A stretch of DNA of 32,861 nt from JBBREP01 sp036501845. GTDB lineage: Bacteria > Actinomycetota > Acidimicrobiia > IMCC26256 > PALSA-610. Positions 14,479-21,826 of the stretch are shown one piece after another; the first letter of the stretch is position 1, and every line of letters starts with the position of its first letter. The position numbers were made by a program, and so were the translations under genes. Location: assembly GCA_036501845.1 (NCBI GenBank), contig DASXZO010000039.1, forward strand, positions 1 through 32,861, read 5' to 3'. Under the pieces are notes generated by a model that did no database searches, was not told where the DNA came from, and saw nothing but the letters and a program-made list of their open reading frames with translations.

Positions 14479-15540
14479 TCAGGCGCGAAGGGCCGGGATC
14501 TCGGAGCGCGACGCGAACTCGAGCGCGCCATGAGCGAGCGCGTCGACCATCGCGCCCATGTGGTCGAAGCCCTCGCCGCGGGTCATGCCCATCAGGTAGC
14601 GGGCGTGGATACCGGCCACGATGATGGCGAGCTTGTACGACGCGAACACCTCGTACCAGTCGAGGTTGTGCAGATCGAGACCTGTGGCGGCCTCGTAGCG
14701 CGCCACCACCGCGTCGCGGTCGAGGAAGCCCTTGGAGGGGCTGATGACCGCGCTCGCGGCCACCACCTGGGCTTCGCCGCGACCCCAGTAGAGGAGAAAC
14801 AGGCCGAGGTCGGCGAGCGGGTCGCCGAGCGTGGACATCTCCCAGTCGAGCACGGCCGCGACCCGACCGGCGTCGTCGTTGTCGAGCATCGTGTTGTCGA
14901 GCCGGTAGTCGCCGTGCACGATCGTGGGCGGCGGCGAGTCGGGGAGCGCGGCGCCGAGGCGCCGGGCGAGTTCGTCGATCGCCGGGTTGTCGGGGCAGCC
15001 GGCTTCCTTGGAGCTCTGCCATTGCTTGCCCCAGCGGCGCACCTGGCGCTCGAGGAAGCCGTCGGGCCGGCCGAACTCGGCGAGCCCGACAGCGGCGTAG
15101 TCGACGCGGTGCAAGGCCGCGAGCACGTCGACGAGTGCCTCGCTACAACGACGCGCGTCGTCGGGCGTGAGCATGGCGAAGTCGGCGTCGGTGCGCACGA
15201 TGCGCCCGGCCACCTTCTCCATCACGTAAAAGGGTGCACCGTTTACTGCGTTGTCTTCGCAGAACGCGAGTGCCCGCGGCACGGGCACGTCGGTGCCGGC
15301 GAGCTTCGTGATGACGGTGTGTTCGCGCGCCATGTCGTGCGCGGTGGGCAACACATGTCCGAGCGGCGGCCGGCGCAGCACCCACTCAGTGGTGCCGTCG
15401 CCGATGAAGTACGTGAGGTTCGAACGGCCGCCGGAGATCAGCGACGCGTGCAGCGGCGCGCCGGTAGCGCCGGCAACGTGCTCGGCGAAGTACGGGCTCA
15501 GGCGTTCGAGATCGACGCCATCGTTCGCGGTGTCGGCCAC
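14479..15540 (-). CDS. Aminoglycoside-phosphotransferase-fold kinase (ACAD10/FadE36-like)
   Basis: 353 residues with a protein-kinase-like fold. The glycine-rich loop SGGRSNLTYFI, the ATP-lysine region EWVLRRPPLG, the catalytic loop HGDYRLDN (209-216) and the metal-binding DWE (232-234) are intact. The pattern, including LPTAHDMAREHTVITKL and the GDPLADLGLFLLYW block, matches the phosphotransferases linked to acyl-CoA dehydrogenase partners (ACAD10/11 N-terminal domain, FadE36 in mycobacteria), which phosphorylate hydroxyacyl substrates. No dehydrogenase lies nearby, so the substrate is open. GTG start with TAGATT 7 bases upstream. It lies 47 bases downstream of whiB. Confidence 0.88.
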   Translation of the reverse strand: MADTANDGVDLERLSPYFAEHVAGATGAPLHASLISGGRSNLTYFIGDGTTEWVLRRPPLGHVLPTAHDMAREHTVITKLAGTDVPVPRALAFCEDNAVNGAPFYVMEKVAGRIVRTDADFAMLTPDDARRCSEALVDVLAALHRVDYAAVGLAEFGRPDGFLERQVRRWGKQWQSSKEAGCPDNPAIDELARRLGAALPDSPPPTIVHGDYRLDNTMLDNDDAGRVAAVLDWEMSTLGDPLADLGLFLLYWGRGEAQVVAASAVISPSKGFLDRDAVVARYEAATGLDLHNLDWYEVFASYKLAIIVAGIHARYLMGMTRGEGFDHMGAMVDALAHGALEFASRSEIPALRA

Positions 15541-15547
15541 GAACGGG

Positions 15548-15553
15548 AATCTA
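15548..15553 (-). promoter_or_regulatory. Putative -10 box of the phosphotransferase gene
   Basis: TAGATT on the minus strand, 7 bases before the GTG at 15540. Confidence 0.4.
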
Positions 15554-15587
15554 CGGTGCCGCGCGTTGCCGCGCTATCCGAGCGGAG

Positions 15588-15947
15588 TTACGCGCTCTTG
15601 GCGATGCGATTGTCGCGGGGCGCAACCGGTGCGCCGTTGCCACGCGGGTAACGCGCGACGCGACCCACAGGCATGTCGACGCGGTAGCCCGCGGCGGCGC
15701 GCTCCTCTTCCGACTCGCCGCCCCAGAAGCCGTACTCACGGCTCTGGCGCGCCCACTGGCGACATTCCGACATCGCCTCACAGTTGCGGCACACGGCGCG
15801 GGCCTGCGACTCGCGCACGGCCCGGGCCTCGGGCCGCTCGCCCGGAGGCGCGAAGAACAGCTTGGTCTGGCCTGCGCACGCTGCGTCGGCCGTCCACTCG
15901 AGGACGCCCCCGAAGATGAGCGCCGGATTGGTTGCGGTGTCAGTCAT
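15588..15947 (-). CDS. WhiB-family iron-sulfur transcription regulator
   Basis: 119 residues. Four Cys ligands for a [4Fe-4S] cluster (C24, C53, C56, C62) and the GFWGGESEEERAA turn identify the family, which is confined to actinobacteria and their phages. WhiB proteins bind the main sigma factor and respond to NO or O2. The C-terminal third is basic (GYRVDMPVGRVARYPRGNG) and would contact DNA. I cannot assign it to a numbered subfamily with confidence. The ATG follows GGGAGGA closely, a good Shine-Dalgarno, unlike most neighbours. It is divergent from the LysR gene across a 227-base regulatory gap. Confidence 0.95.
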   Translation of the reverse strand: MTDTATNPALIFGGVLEWTADAACAGQTKLFFAPPGERPEARAVRESQARAVCRNCEAMSECRQWARQSREYGFWGGESEEERAAAGYRVDMPVGRVARYPRGNGAPVAPRDNRIAKSA

Positions 15948-16040
15948 TGGATCCTCCCGAGACGCTCGCCGAGCGCTTCGTTGCGCGGCCTGGTCGGCGT
16001 GGCGTCAGTGCATCTGCCCATTAGTGAAGCCGTTCACAAC

Positions 16041-16092
16041 ACTATCTGTCCAACAGTTCAAAGCGATAGAGTCCATCACCTTGACCGATAGT
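16041..16092. promoter_or_regulatory. AT-richer inverted-repeat region between whiB and lysR
   Basis: ACTATC (16041-16046) is repeated in inverted form as GATAGA (16065-16070) and GATAGT (16087-16092). Spaced inverted half-sites in the gap before a LysR gene suggest binding sites for the regulator, but no site has been verified. Confidence 0.4.
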
Positions 16093-16118
16093 AGACAAGT
16101 CGCCCCATAGTGGCCGCC

Positions 16119-16159
16119 CGACCAACGGCCCGACCAGCGGCTGGACCAGCGGCCCGACT
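16119..16159 (+). repeat. 12-base tandem repeat before lysR
   Basis: CGACCAACGGCC, CGACCAGCGGCT and GGACCAGCGGCC follow one another, then a partial CGACT. The array ends about 15 bases before the ATG of the regulator gene, inside its leader. Confidence 0.7.
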
Positions 16160-16174
16160 GGGAATGAGCCGCTG

Positions 16175-17212
16175 ATGGAACTCCGGCATCTCGACGCGCT
16201 GCTCGCCATCGACGAGTGGGGGTCGTTCACCGCCGCGGCCGACGTGCTCCACACCGTGCAGTCGAACGTGTCCGACATGGTGCGCCAGCTCGAGAGCGAG
16301 TTGGGCGTGGCGCTGCTCGTGCGCAACCGCCGTGGCGCAGAACCGACCGAGTTCGGCGACGTGGTGCTCGACCGGGCCCGGCGCATCCGCAGCGAGATGG
16401 AAGCGCTCCGCCAGGACATCTCGATGCTGCGCGGCCTCGAAGTGGGCCACGCCACACTCGGCGTGGTCGGCACGATCAGCCGCTGGCTGGCACCGGCGGT
16501 GGTCGCGACGCTCGAAGCGCGGGCCGCCGGCGTGCACGTGCTCATCCACGAGGCGGCGTCGGAGCGGCTCGCGGTCGAGGTGGCCGAGCGCCAGCTCGCC
16601 CAAGCGGTGGTGACCGAGCCGATCAGCGACGCTCGCTTGCGGGTGGAGCATCTTCTCGAAGAAGACCTCGTTGCCCTCGTGCCCCGGAAGCTCGTGTTCG
16701 GCCCCGGGCCCGTGCCGTTCGACGAGCTCGCCCGACACCGCATGATCCTGCCGCCGCTCGGCAACCCCTTGCGCGCCGAGATCGACCAGGCCGCACGGGT
16801 TGCCGGCGTGGAGTTGCAGGTGCCCGTCGAGGTGGAGGGCGTCCGGCTCATCGCCGACTTCGTCGCCGCGGGCGCGGGCATCACGATCGTTCCGGCCACT
16901 GCCGCACCGGCCGAGTCCGACGTGCTGCGCACGTACGCGATTGCCGAGATGCCGCCGCGCCGGCTCGCGCTCGTGACCGCGCGCGACGGCTACCTCTCGC
17001 TCGCCGACCGCACCGTCCGTTCGATGGTGCTCACGCTGGTTCGCTCGATCGGCGCCACCAACGCACCCGGCGCGCCGGCTCAGCCAGTGGCCTCGATCGA
17101 CGGTGCGCCATCCGGCGGCGCCGATGGTGCGCCCGCCGCCACGAGCGAAGGCGGCGACGGCGACCGCGACGGCGCGGCACCGGCCCGGGTGAAGAGACGG
17201 GCCACCACATAG
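16175..17212 (+). CDS. LysR-family transcription regulator with extended tail
   Basis: 345 residues. The N-terminal winged HTH (MELRHLDALLAIDEWGSFTAAAD, then VQSNVSDMVRQLESELG) is classical LysR. The two-lobed effector domain runs from about residue 92 (HATLGVVGTISRWLAP) to 290, including DFVAAGAGITIVPA. Typical family length is about 300. The last 50 residues are Ala/Pro/Gly-rich with no resemblance to LysR and are encoded across the end of the opposite-strand PAP2 gene. The start at the ATG gives a normal HTH. The target is unknown; divergent whiB and the gene's own promoter are candidates. Confidence 0.92.
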   Translation: MELRHLDALLAIDEWGSFTAAADVLHTVQSNVSDMVRQLESELGVALLVRNRRGAEPTEFGDVVLDRARRIRSEMEALRQDISMLRGLEVGHATLGVVGTISRWLAPAVVATLEARAAGVHVLIHEAASERLAVEVAERQLAQAVVTEPISDARLRVEHLLEEDLVALVPRKLVFGPGPVPFDELARHRMILPPLGNPLRAEIDQAARVAGVELQVPVEVEGVRLIADFVAAGAGITIVPATAAPAESDVLRTYAIAEMPPRRLALVTARDGYLSLADRTVRSMVLTLVRSIGATNAPGAPAQPVASIDGAPSGGADGAPAATSEGGDGDRDGAAPARVKRRATT

Positions 17213-17958
17213 CCGATGGTGAGGATCGTGAAACCGCCCAGCGCATCCAGGAAGTAGTGGTTCGCGGTCGACACGATCACGAACACGGTGCACAGCGGGT
17301 AGATCGCCGAGAGCATCTTGGCGCCCACCGACTTCACTCGCGGCACGAGCACGCACGCACACCACCCGGCCCAGCAACAGTGCACGCTGGGCATCGCCGC
17401 GAACTGGTTCGAGAGCTTGCTCACCGCGCCGGAGTCGAACGACCACGGCGTCGGATACTTCGCCAATGTGTCGACGAACCCGAAACCATGGCTGTAGGTG
17501 TCGAGCAGGCGCGGCGGCATCAGCTCGTAGAAGTAGAAGCCGATCAGCGCGAGCCCCGTTGCGATGGCAAGCGTGTTCCGCCAGCGCGGATAGTCGTCGG
17601 GCCACTTACGGAACAGGTAGATCGCCACACCGATCGTCACCACGAAGTGCAACGATCCGTAGAAGTAGTTGCACACGATGATCAGCGGACGAACGCCCGC
17701 CGCCCACACGTTGATGCCGAGCTCGTGGTAGATGCCGAGCGTGCGTTCGAGGTGGATCACCTGTTTCGCGTGCTCCAACGCGCGCGACGTCTGCGCGTCG
17801 CTCGCGTCGCGGATCGCCGAATAGATCCCGTAGTAGGCGAGGATCGCGATGATCTCGCCCCACCAGTAGATGACGTGGCCCGACTGGAGCACGCGCGCAG
17901 CCGGCCACGACCGTCGGCGCGGCTGGTCGGAGTGGGTGGTTGGCGGTGCGATCGTCAT
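17080..17958 (-). CDS. PAP2-superfamily membrane protein (inositol-phosphotransferase type)
   Basis: 292 residues with about six transmembrane helices. The phosphatase motifs are the C2-like NQFAAMPSVH (His193) and the C3-like TANHYFLDALGG (His234, Asp238). The arrangement matches the Aur1/Ipt1-like branch of PAP2 enzymes, which move or remove phospho-head-groups on lipids outside the membrane. The N-terminus is hydrophilic. The ATG overlaps the stop of the upstream membrane gene (ATGA), so the two are translationally coupled. The C-terminal 35 residues or so are low-complexity Ala/Pro/Ser and overlap the LysR gene tail to tail by 133 bases. Substrate unknown. Confidence 0.85.
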   Translation of the reverse strand: MTIAPPTTHSDQPRRRSWPAARVLQSGHVIYWWGEIIAILAYYGIYSAIRDASDAQTSRALEHAKQVIHLERTLGIYHELGINVWAAGVRPLIIVCNYFYGSLHFVVTIGVAIYLFRKWPDDYPRWRNTLAIATGLALIGFYFYELMPPRLLDTYSHGFGFVDTLAKYPTPWSFDSGAVSKLSNQFAAMPSVHCCWAGWCACVLVPRVKSVGAKMLSAIYPLCTVFVIVSTANHYFLDALGGFTILTIGYVVARLFTRAGAAPSRSPSPPSLVAAGAPSAPPDGAPSIEATG

Positions 17959-18959
17959 GATTCGGTGCCGACCGGAGCGGGACTGCGCGGAGCCGCGGGC
18001 ATCCGCTTGCGTTTTCCCGCAGCGAACGCCGGCGCGCCGAGCACGCTCACGATCAGCAACGATGCGTACCACATGAGCCCGAGCCCGATGGCGCTGTCGC
18101 GCGCCACTCCGAGCGGCACAAGGAACAACACCAGCATTCCTTCGCGCACGCCGAGCCCCGACAGCGAGATCGGCAGCACCTGCACCATCGCGACGGCGGG
18201 CAGGAACGCGATGATCGCGATCACCGGTGCCGGTATCTCGATCGCGGTGGCGATGAACACCACCGACATGATCACCGACGCCTGGTAGAGCATCGACACG
18301 CCCATGATCGCCAGCGCCTGGCGCGGGTTGGCGCGGGCGTCGTCGACGCCACTGTGCAAGGCACCCACGAACCGGGTCCAGTTCTCGCGGTCTTTGAACC
18401 GGCCTCCGAAACGCGGGTGCGCAGCAAGAAGCACGATCAGGCCGAGCACGGCAAGCGTGCCGAGCGCGATCACGGGCGCCAACCAGGCGTGCTCTTCGGA
18501 CAGCAGCGACGGCTTGAGGGCCAAACCGATCGCCACGAGGAGGGGCAGCGCGATGAATCCCGTCATGCGTTCGAGCGCCACCGACGCGAACGCGATCTCG
18601 CTGCTATTGGTGTCGACGCCCACCCGCGACACGCGGATCACGTCGCCGCCGATGGTCGACGGCAGCACGTTGCCCACGAACAGGCCCACGAGCATGTGGC
18701 GTATGAGCCTGCGGAGCGGGATCTCGCACTTGTAGAGGCGCAACACGCACTGCCAGCGCCACGACTGCAAGACCACGCCCGTCAGCGCCATCACCAGCGC
18801 GAGCACGAGGAAGGTGATGGTGCGCGCGTGATTGTCGCTCGGAATGATCCCGCTGAACTTCTTCTCGGGGCTCTTGATGACGAGGACGGCAAGGAGACCG
18901 AGGCTGAGGACGATTCGGAGCCACAGCAGCAGCCGGGCGCGCCGCTTCGGGTCCGACAT
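17955..18959 (-). CDS. YbhN/UPF0104-family flippase-like membrane protein
   Basis: 334 residues, mostly transmembrane helices, of the family that includes the flippase half of lysyl-phosphatidylglycerol synthase (MprF) and YbhN. Conserved blocks seen are LQSWRWQCVLRLY, FVGNVLPSTIGGDVIRVSRV, ASVALERMTGF and the late VQVLPISLSGLGVREGM. The family is thought to move lipid-linked molecules across the membrane. Coupling with a PAP2 enzyme suggests joint handling of a lipid intermediate. The ATG at 18959 has TAGTCT 7 bases upstream. Divergent from the alpha/beta hydrolase. Confidence 0.87.
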   Translation of the reverse strand: MSDPKRRARLLLWLRIVLSLGLLAVLVIKSPEKKFSGIIPSDNHARTITFLVLALVMALTGVVLQSWRWQCVLRLYKCEIPLRRLIRHMLVGLFVGNVLPSTIGGDVIRVSRVGVDTNSSEIAFASVALERMTGFIALPLLVAIGLALKPSLLSEEHAWLAPVIALGTLAVLGLIVLLAAHPRFGGRFKDRENWTRFVGALHSGVDDARANPRQALAIMGVSMLYQASVIMSVVFIATAIEIPAPVIAIIAFLPAVAMVQVLPISLSGLGVREGMLVLFLVPLGVARDSAIGLGLMWYASLLIVSVLGAPAFAAGKRKRMPAAPRSPAPVGTES

Positions 18960-18966
18960 CACGACG

Positions 18967-18972
18967 AGACTA
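18967..18972 (-). promoter_or_regulatory. Putative -10 box of the YbhN-like gene
   Basis: TAGTCT on the minus strand, 7 bases before the ATG at 18959. Confidence 0.35.
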
Positions 18973-19076
18973 TGAGGCAATACCCCTCGCGAACGGGCCC
19001 CCGCTGGCCCGATTCCCAGGCCGCGCGCGACGATTGCTCCCGCCACGGAAGCGAGCAGGGCACGGGAACGGATCGG

Positions 19077-19940
19077 ATGACTGCCACGAACCCAGTACGG
19101 GTCACCGAACTTCGGGTCACGGTCGACGACGGTGTGGAGTTGGCCGTCGAGATCGCAGGCATTGGTCCGGGCCTCGTAATGGTGCACGGCTTCGGCGGTG
19201 CCAAGGAGGACTTCGCCGATCATCGCGACCGCTTGGCGCGGCATCACACCGTGGTCACCTTCGATCACCGTGGCCACGGCGCCAGCGACGCGCCTACCGA
19301 GCTCGACGCCTATTCGTTCCAGCGGCTTCGTGCCGACACACTCGCCGTTGCCCACACAGCGGGCCTCGACCGCTATCGGCTCCTCGGTCATTCGATGGGC
19401 GGCATGCTCGTGCGTCGCATCGCCGTCGAACGGCCCGATCTCGTGAGCGCGCTCGTGATGATGGACACCTCACCCGGCCCGATCCCCGGGTTCGACCCCG
19501 AGTTGATCGAGATCGGCGCGGGCGTGGCGATCAACGAGGGCAAAGATGCGCTGAAGGCGCTGCTCGATCTCACCGCGCCCCTCGACACGCCCGCGTACCA
19601 GCGCGTGCTGAAGGAGCGCCCCGGCTACGTCGAGTTCTGCGACCGCAAATGGGACGACACGTCGCACATCATGTGGGCCGCGATGGCGCGGGAGATGGCG
19701 AACCAGCCCGATGATCTCGACGCGATGCGATCGCTCACGATGCCGGTGCTCGTGATCGTGGGTGATCAGGACGAACCGTTCTTGAAGCCGTCGCGCGCGA
19801 TGGTCGACGCCATCGCGGGCGTGCAGTTCGCGGTGATCCCGAATGCCGGACACTCGCCGCAGTTCGAGAACCCCGACGCCTGGTTCAGCGCGCTCGACCG
19901 CTTCCTTGTGTCGCTCGAGCGCGACGAGAGGGTGGGGTGA
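19077..19940 (+). CDS. Alpha/beta-fold hydrolase
   Basis: 287 residues with the full catalytic triad: the nucleophile Ser in GHSMGGM (near residue 105), Asp in VGDQDEP and His in NAGHSPQFEN. The oxyanion region is MVHGFGGAKEDF. TFDHRGHGASDAP precedes the cap. This is the generic esterase / haloperoxidase-like / 3-oxoadipate-lactonase-like branch, and the substrate cannot be told. The frame is open for 240 codons upstream, but that part lies antisense to the YbhN-like gene; the ATG at 19077 gives a normal N-terminus. Its TGA stop directly abuts the stop of the convergent thioesterase gene (TGATCA). Confidence 0.88.
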   Translation: MTATNPVRVTELRVTVDDGVELAVEIAGIGPGLVMVHGFGGAKEDFADHRDRLARHHTVVTFDHRGHGASDAPTELDAYSFQRLRADTLAVAHTAGLDRYRLLGHSMGGMLVRRIAVERPDLVSALVMMDTSPGPIPGFDPELIEIGAGVAINEGKDALKALLDLTAPLDTPAYQRVLKERPGYVEFCDRKWDDTSHIMWAAMAREMANQPDDLDAMRSLTMPVLVIVGDQDEPFLKPSRAMVDAIAGVQFAVIPNAGHSPQFENPDAWFSALDRFLVSLERDERVG

Positions 19941-20321
19941 TCAGCCCCGCACCTTGTCGAGGAAGCGGTCGCGGTCGACCGCGACTCGTGTGAGGTAGCC
20001 CGCCGCGACCAGGCCGCGGTCGTCGTTGACGGTGACCTTGAAGATCAGGCGGCGGCCCTCGATCGAGTCGAGCACGGCCTCGGCGGTGACATGGGCGCCC
20101 TCGGCCACCGGCGCGAGGTGCGTGAGCTGCACGGCCGAGCCGACGGTGGTGTACCCCGCGGGCAGGTGATCCGCCACCGCCTCGATCGACGCCTCCTCCA
20201 CCAACGCGACGATGCGGGGTGTGCTGAGCACCGGCACGTCACCGGAGCGGTGCGCGATCGCAGTGTCGGAGCCGGTCACGCTCAGCTTTGCGACCCCGCT
20301 CGCGCCCGGCTCGATCCGCAT
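19941..20321 (-). CDS. FlK-like hotdog thioesterase
   Basis: 126 residues of the hotdog fold most similar to fluoroacetyl-CoA thioesterase-type proteins. T34, E42/E43 (STPRIVALVEEA) and H68 in VQLTHLAPVAEG correspond to the Thr-Glu-His catalytic set of FlK. GRRLIFKVTVNDDRGLVAAG and a C-terminal RVAVDRDRF complete the fold. The family as a whole hydrolyses small or unusual acyl-CoAs, and fluoroacetate specificity should not be assumed. The ATG is 6 bases after TAACGT. Confidence 0.83.
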   Translation of the reverse strand: MRIEPGASGVAKLSVTGSDTAIAHRSGDVPVLSTPRIVALVEEASIEAVADHLPAGYTTVGSAVQLTHLAPVAEGAHVTAEAVLDSIEGRRLIFKVTVNDDRGLVAAGYLTRVAVDRDRFLDKVRG

Positions 20322-20327
20322 AGCCGT

Positions 20328-20333
20328 ACGTTA
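20328..20333 (-). promoter_or_regulatory. Putative -10 box of the thioesterase gene
   Basis: TAACGT on the minus strand, 6 bases before the ATG. TTGGGT 19 bases further upstream is a weak -35 candidate. Confidence 0.45.
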
Positions 20334-20424
20334 CAAACCCACACGCAAACCCACCCAAACACCTCCCCGTGACCTGCCAGTTGTGACCGAACCGGCACCC
20401 CTCTCGGCGCGCCGATGCCGTGGG

Positions 20425-20430
20425 TACGGT
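20425..20430 (+). promoter_or_regulatory. Putative -10 box of tldD
   Basis: TACGGT, 7 bases before the GTG at 20438. Confidence 0.45.
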
Positions 20431-20437
20431 GTGACTC

Positions 20438-21826
20438 GTGATCGAGAGCGCGGTTTTGGAACGGGTGCTCGGCGCCGCCCTGCACGGCGGCGGCGATTTT
20501 GCCGAGGTGTTCGCGGAGGACCGGACGTCGTCGACGGCGCGGTACGACGACGGCCGTATCGAGGAGCTCACGAGCGGCCGCGATCGTGGCGCCGGCATCC
20601 GGGTGATCGTCGGCGAGTCCACCGGTTATGCCCACACCGCCGACCTGAGCGAGGCGGGACTGCGCGAGGCCGCCGCTGCGGCGGCGGGCGCGGCGCGGGG
20701 TGGGAGCGGCTCGCCGCGCACGATCGCGCTCGGCGAGCGCCAGGATCTGCGCGCGCACGAGATCGAGATCCCCTCGGAATCGGTGCCGAAGGAACAGAAG
20801 CTCGAGCTCCTGCGCCAGGCCGACGACGCGGCGCGCAGCACGGGAGGCGCCATCAAATCGGTGAGCGCGTCGTACGCCGAAGGGCGGCGGCGCATCCTCG
20901 TGGCCAACAGCGACGGGCTGCTCGCCACCGACGACCAGAGCCGCACGCGCTTCTCCGTGCACAGCGTCGCGTCGGGTGACACCGGACTCCAGACGGGCAG
21001 CGAGGGCCCGGGACGCAGCGTGGGGTTCGAGCTCTACGACGAGATCTCGGTCGAGGACATCGCACGCACGTCGGCGCGCCGCGCGCTCACCTTGCTCGAC
21101 GCGGTACCCGCGCCGAGCGGGCAGCTTCCCGTGGTGATGGCGAAGGGGGCGGGCAGCGTGCTGTTCCACGAGGCGTGCGGGCACGGCCTCGAAGCCGATC
21201 TCGTCGACCGCGACGCGTCGGTGTTCAAGAACCTCGTCGGCACGCAGGTGGCATCGCCGCTCGTCACCGTGATCGACGACGGCACGTACCCGCGCGAGTG
21301 GGGCACGTTTGCCATCGACGACGAGGGCTACCCGGCGCACCAGAACGTGCTCATCGACAAGGGCGTGCTCACCGACTACATGTGGGACCAGGTGCGCGCC
21401 CGCAAGCACGGGCGCGTCTCGTCGGGCAACGGGCGCCGCGAGACGTATCGCAACCTGCCGATGGTGCGCATGACCAACACGTACCTCCCGCAGGGCGAGA
21501 GTGAGCCGCTCGACATCATCCGCGACACCGAATACGGGTTGTACTGCGTGCAGCTCGGCGGTGGGCAGGTCGACACGGCCACGGGCGACTTCGTGTTCGG
21601 CGTCACCGAGGGCTACCTGATCGAACACGGCGAGATCACCCGGCCGGTGCGCGCCGCCCAGCTCGTGGGCAACGGCCCGGAGACCCTGCGGCTCGTCGAC
21701 GCGATCGCCAACGACTTCGCCACGTGGACGGGCACGTGCGGCAAGAGCGGTCAGGGTGTGCCGGTGTCGTCGGGTCAACCGACGCTGCGCGTCGCGCGCA
21801 TGACCGTGGGCGGTACCGCGGCGTGA
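20438..21826 (+). CDS. tldD: Metalloprotease subunit TldD
   Basis: 462 residues. The catalytic zinc motif HEACGH lies at 244-249 inside the TldD signature GAGSVLFHEACGHGLEADL; C-terminal landmarks are GYLIEHGEITRPVR and CGKSGQGVPVSSGQPTLR with the conserved late Cys. TldD pairs with TldE in a heterodimeric protease that trims unfolded peptides. In enterobacteria it matures microcin B17 and degrades CcdA. The GTG start has no Shine-Dalgarno. The stop overlaps the next gene (GTGA), so the two subunits are translationally coupled. Confidence 0.96.
   Translation: MIESAVLERVLGAALHGGGDFAEVFAEDRTSSTARYDDGRIEELTSGRDRGAGIRVIVGESTGYAHTADLSEAGLREAAAAAAGAARGGSGSPRTIALGERQDLRAHEIEIPSESVPKEQKLELLRQADDAARSTGGAIKSVSASYAEGRRRILVANSDGLLATDDQSRTRFSVHSVASGDTGLQTGSEGPGRSVGFELYDEISVEDIARTSARRALTLLDAVPAPSGQLPVVMAKGAGSVLFHEACGHGLEADLVDRDASVFKNLVGTQVASPLVTVIDDGTYPREWGTFAIDDEGYPAHQNVLIDKGVLTDYMWDQVRARKHGRVSSGNGRRETYRNLPMVRMTNTYLPQGESEPLDIIRDTEYGLYCVQLGGGQVDTATGDFVFGVTEGYLIEHGEITRPVRAAQLVGNGPETLRLVDAIANDFATWTGTCGKSGQGVPVSSGQPTLRVARMTVGGTAA

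Noticed and set aside
13852..15651. 599-codon open frame on the plus strand
   Set aside because: Antisense to the PAC2 and phosphotransferase genes, with a composition of mirror-image codons and no recognisable motif.
20338..20369. Possible G-quadruplex (GGGG, GGG, GGG, GGG on the minus strand) before the thioesterase gene
   Set aside because: Two of the three loops are about nine bases long, so stability would be poor.
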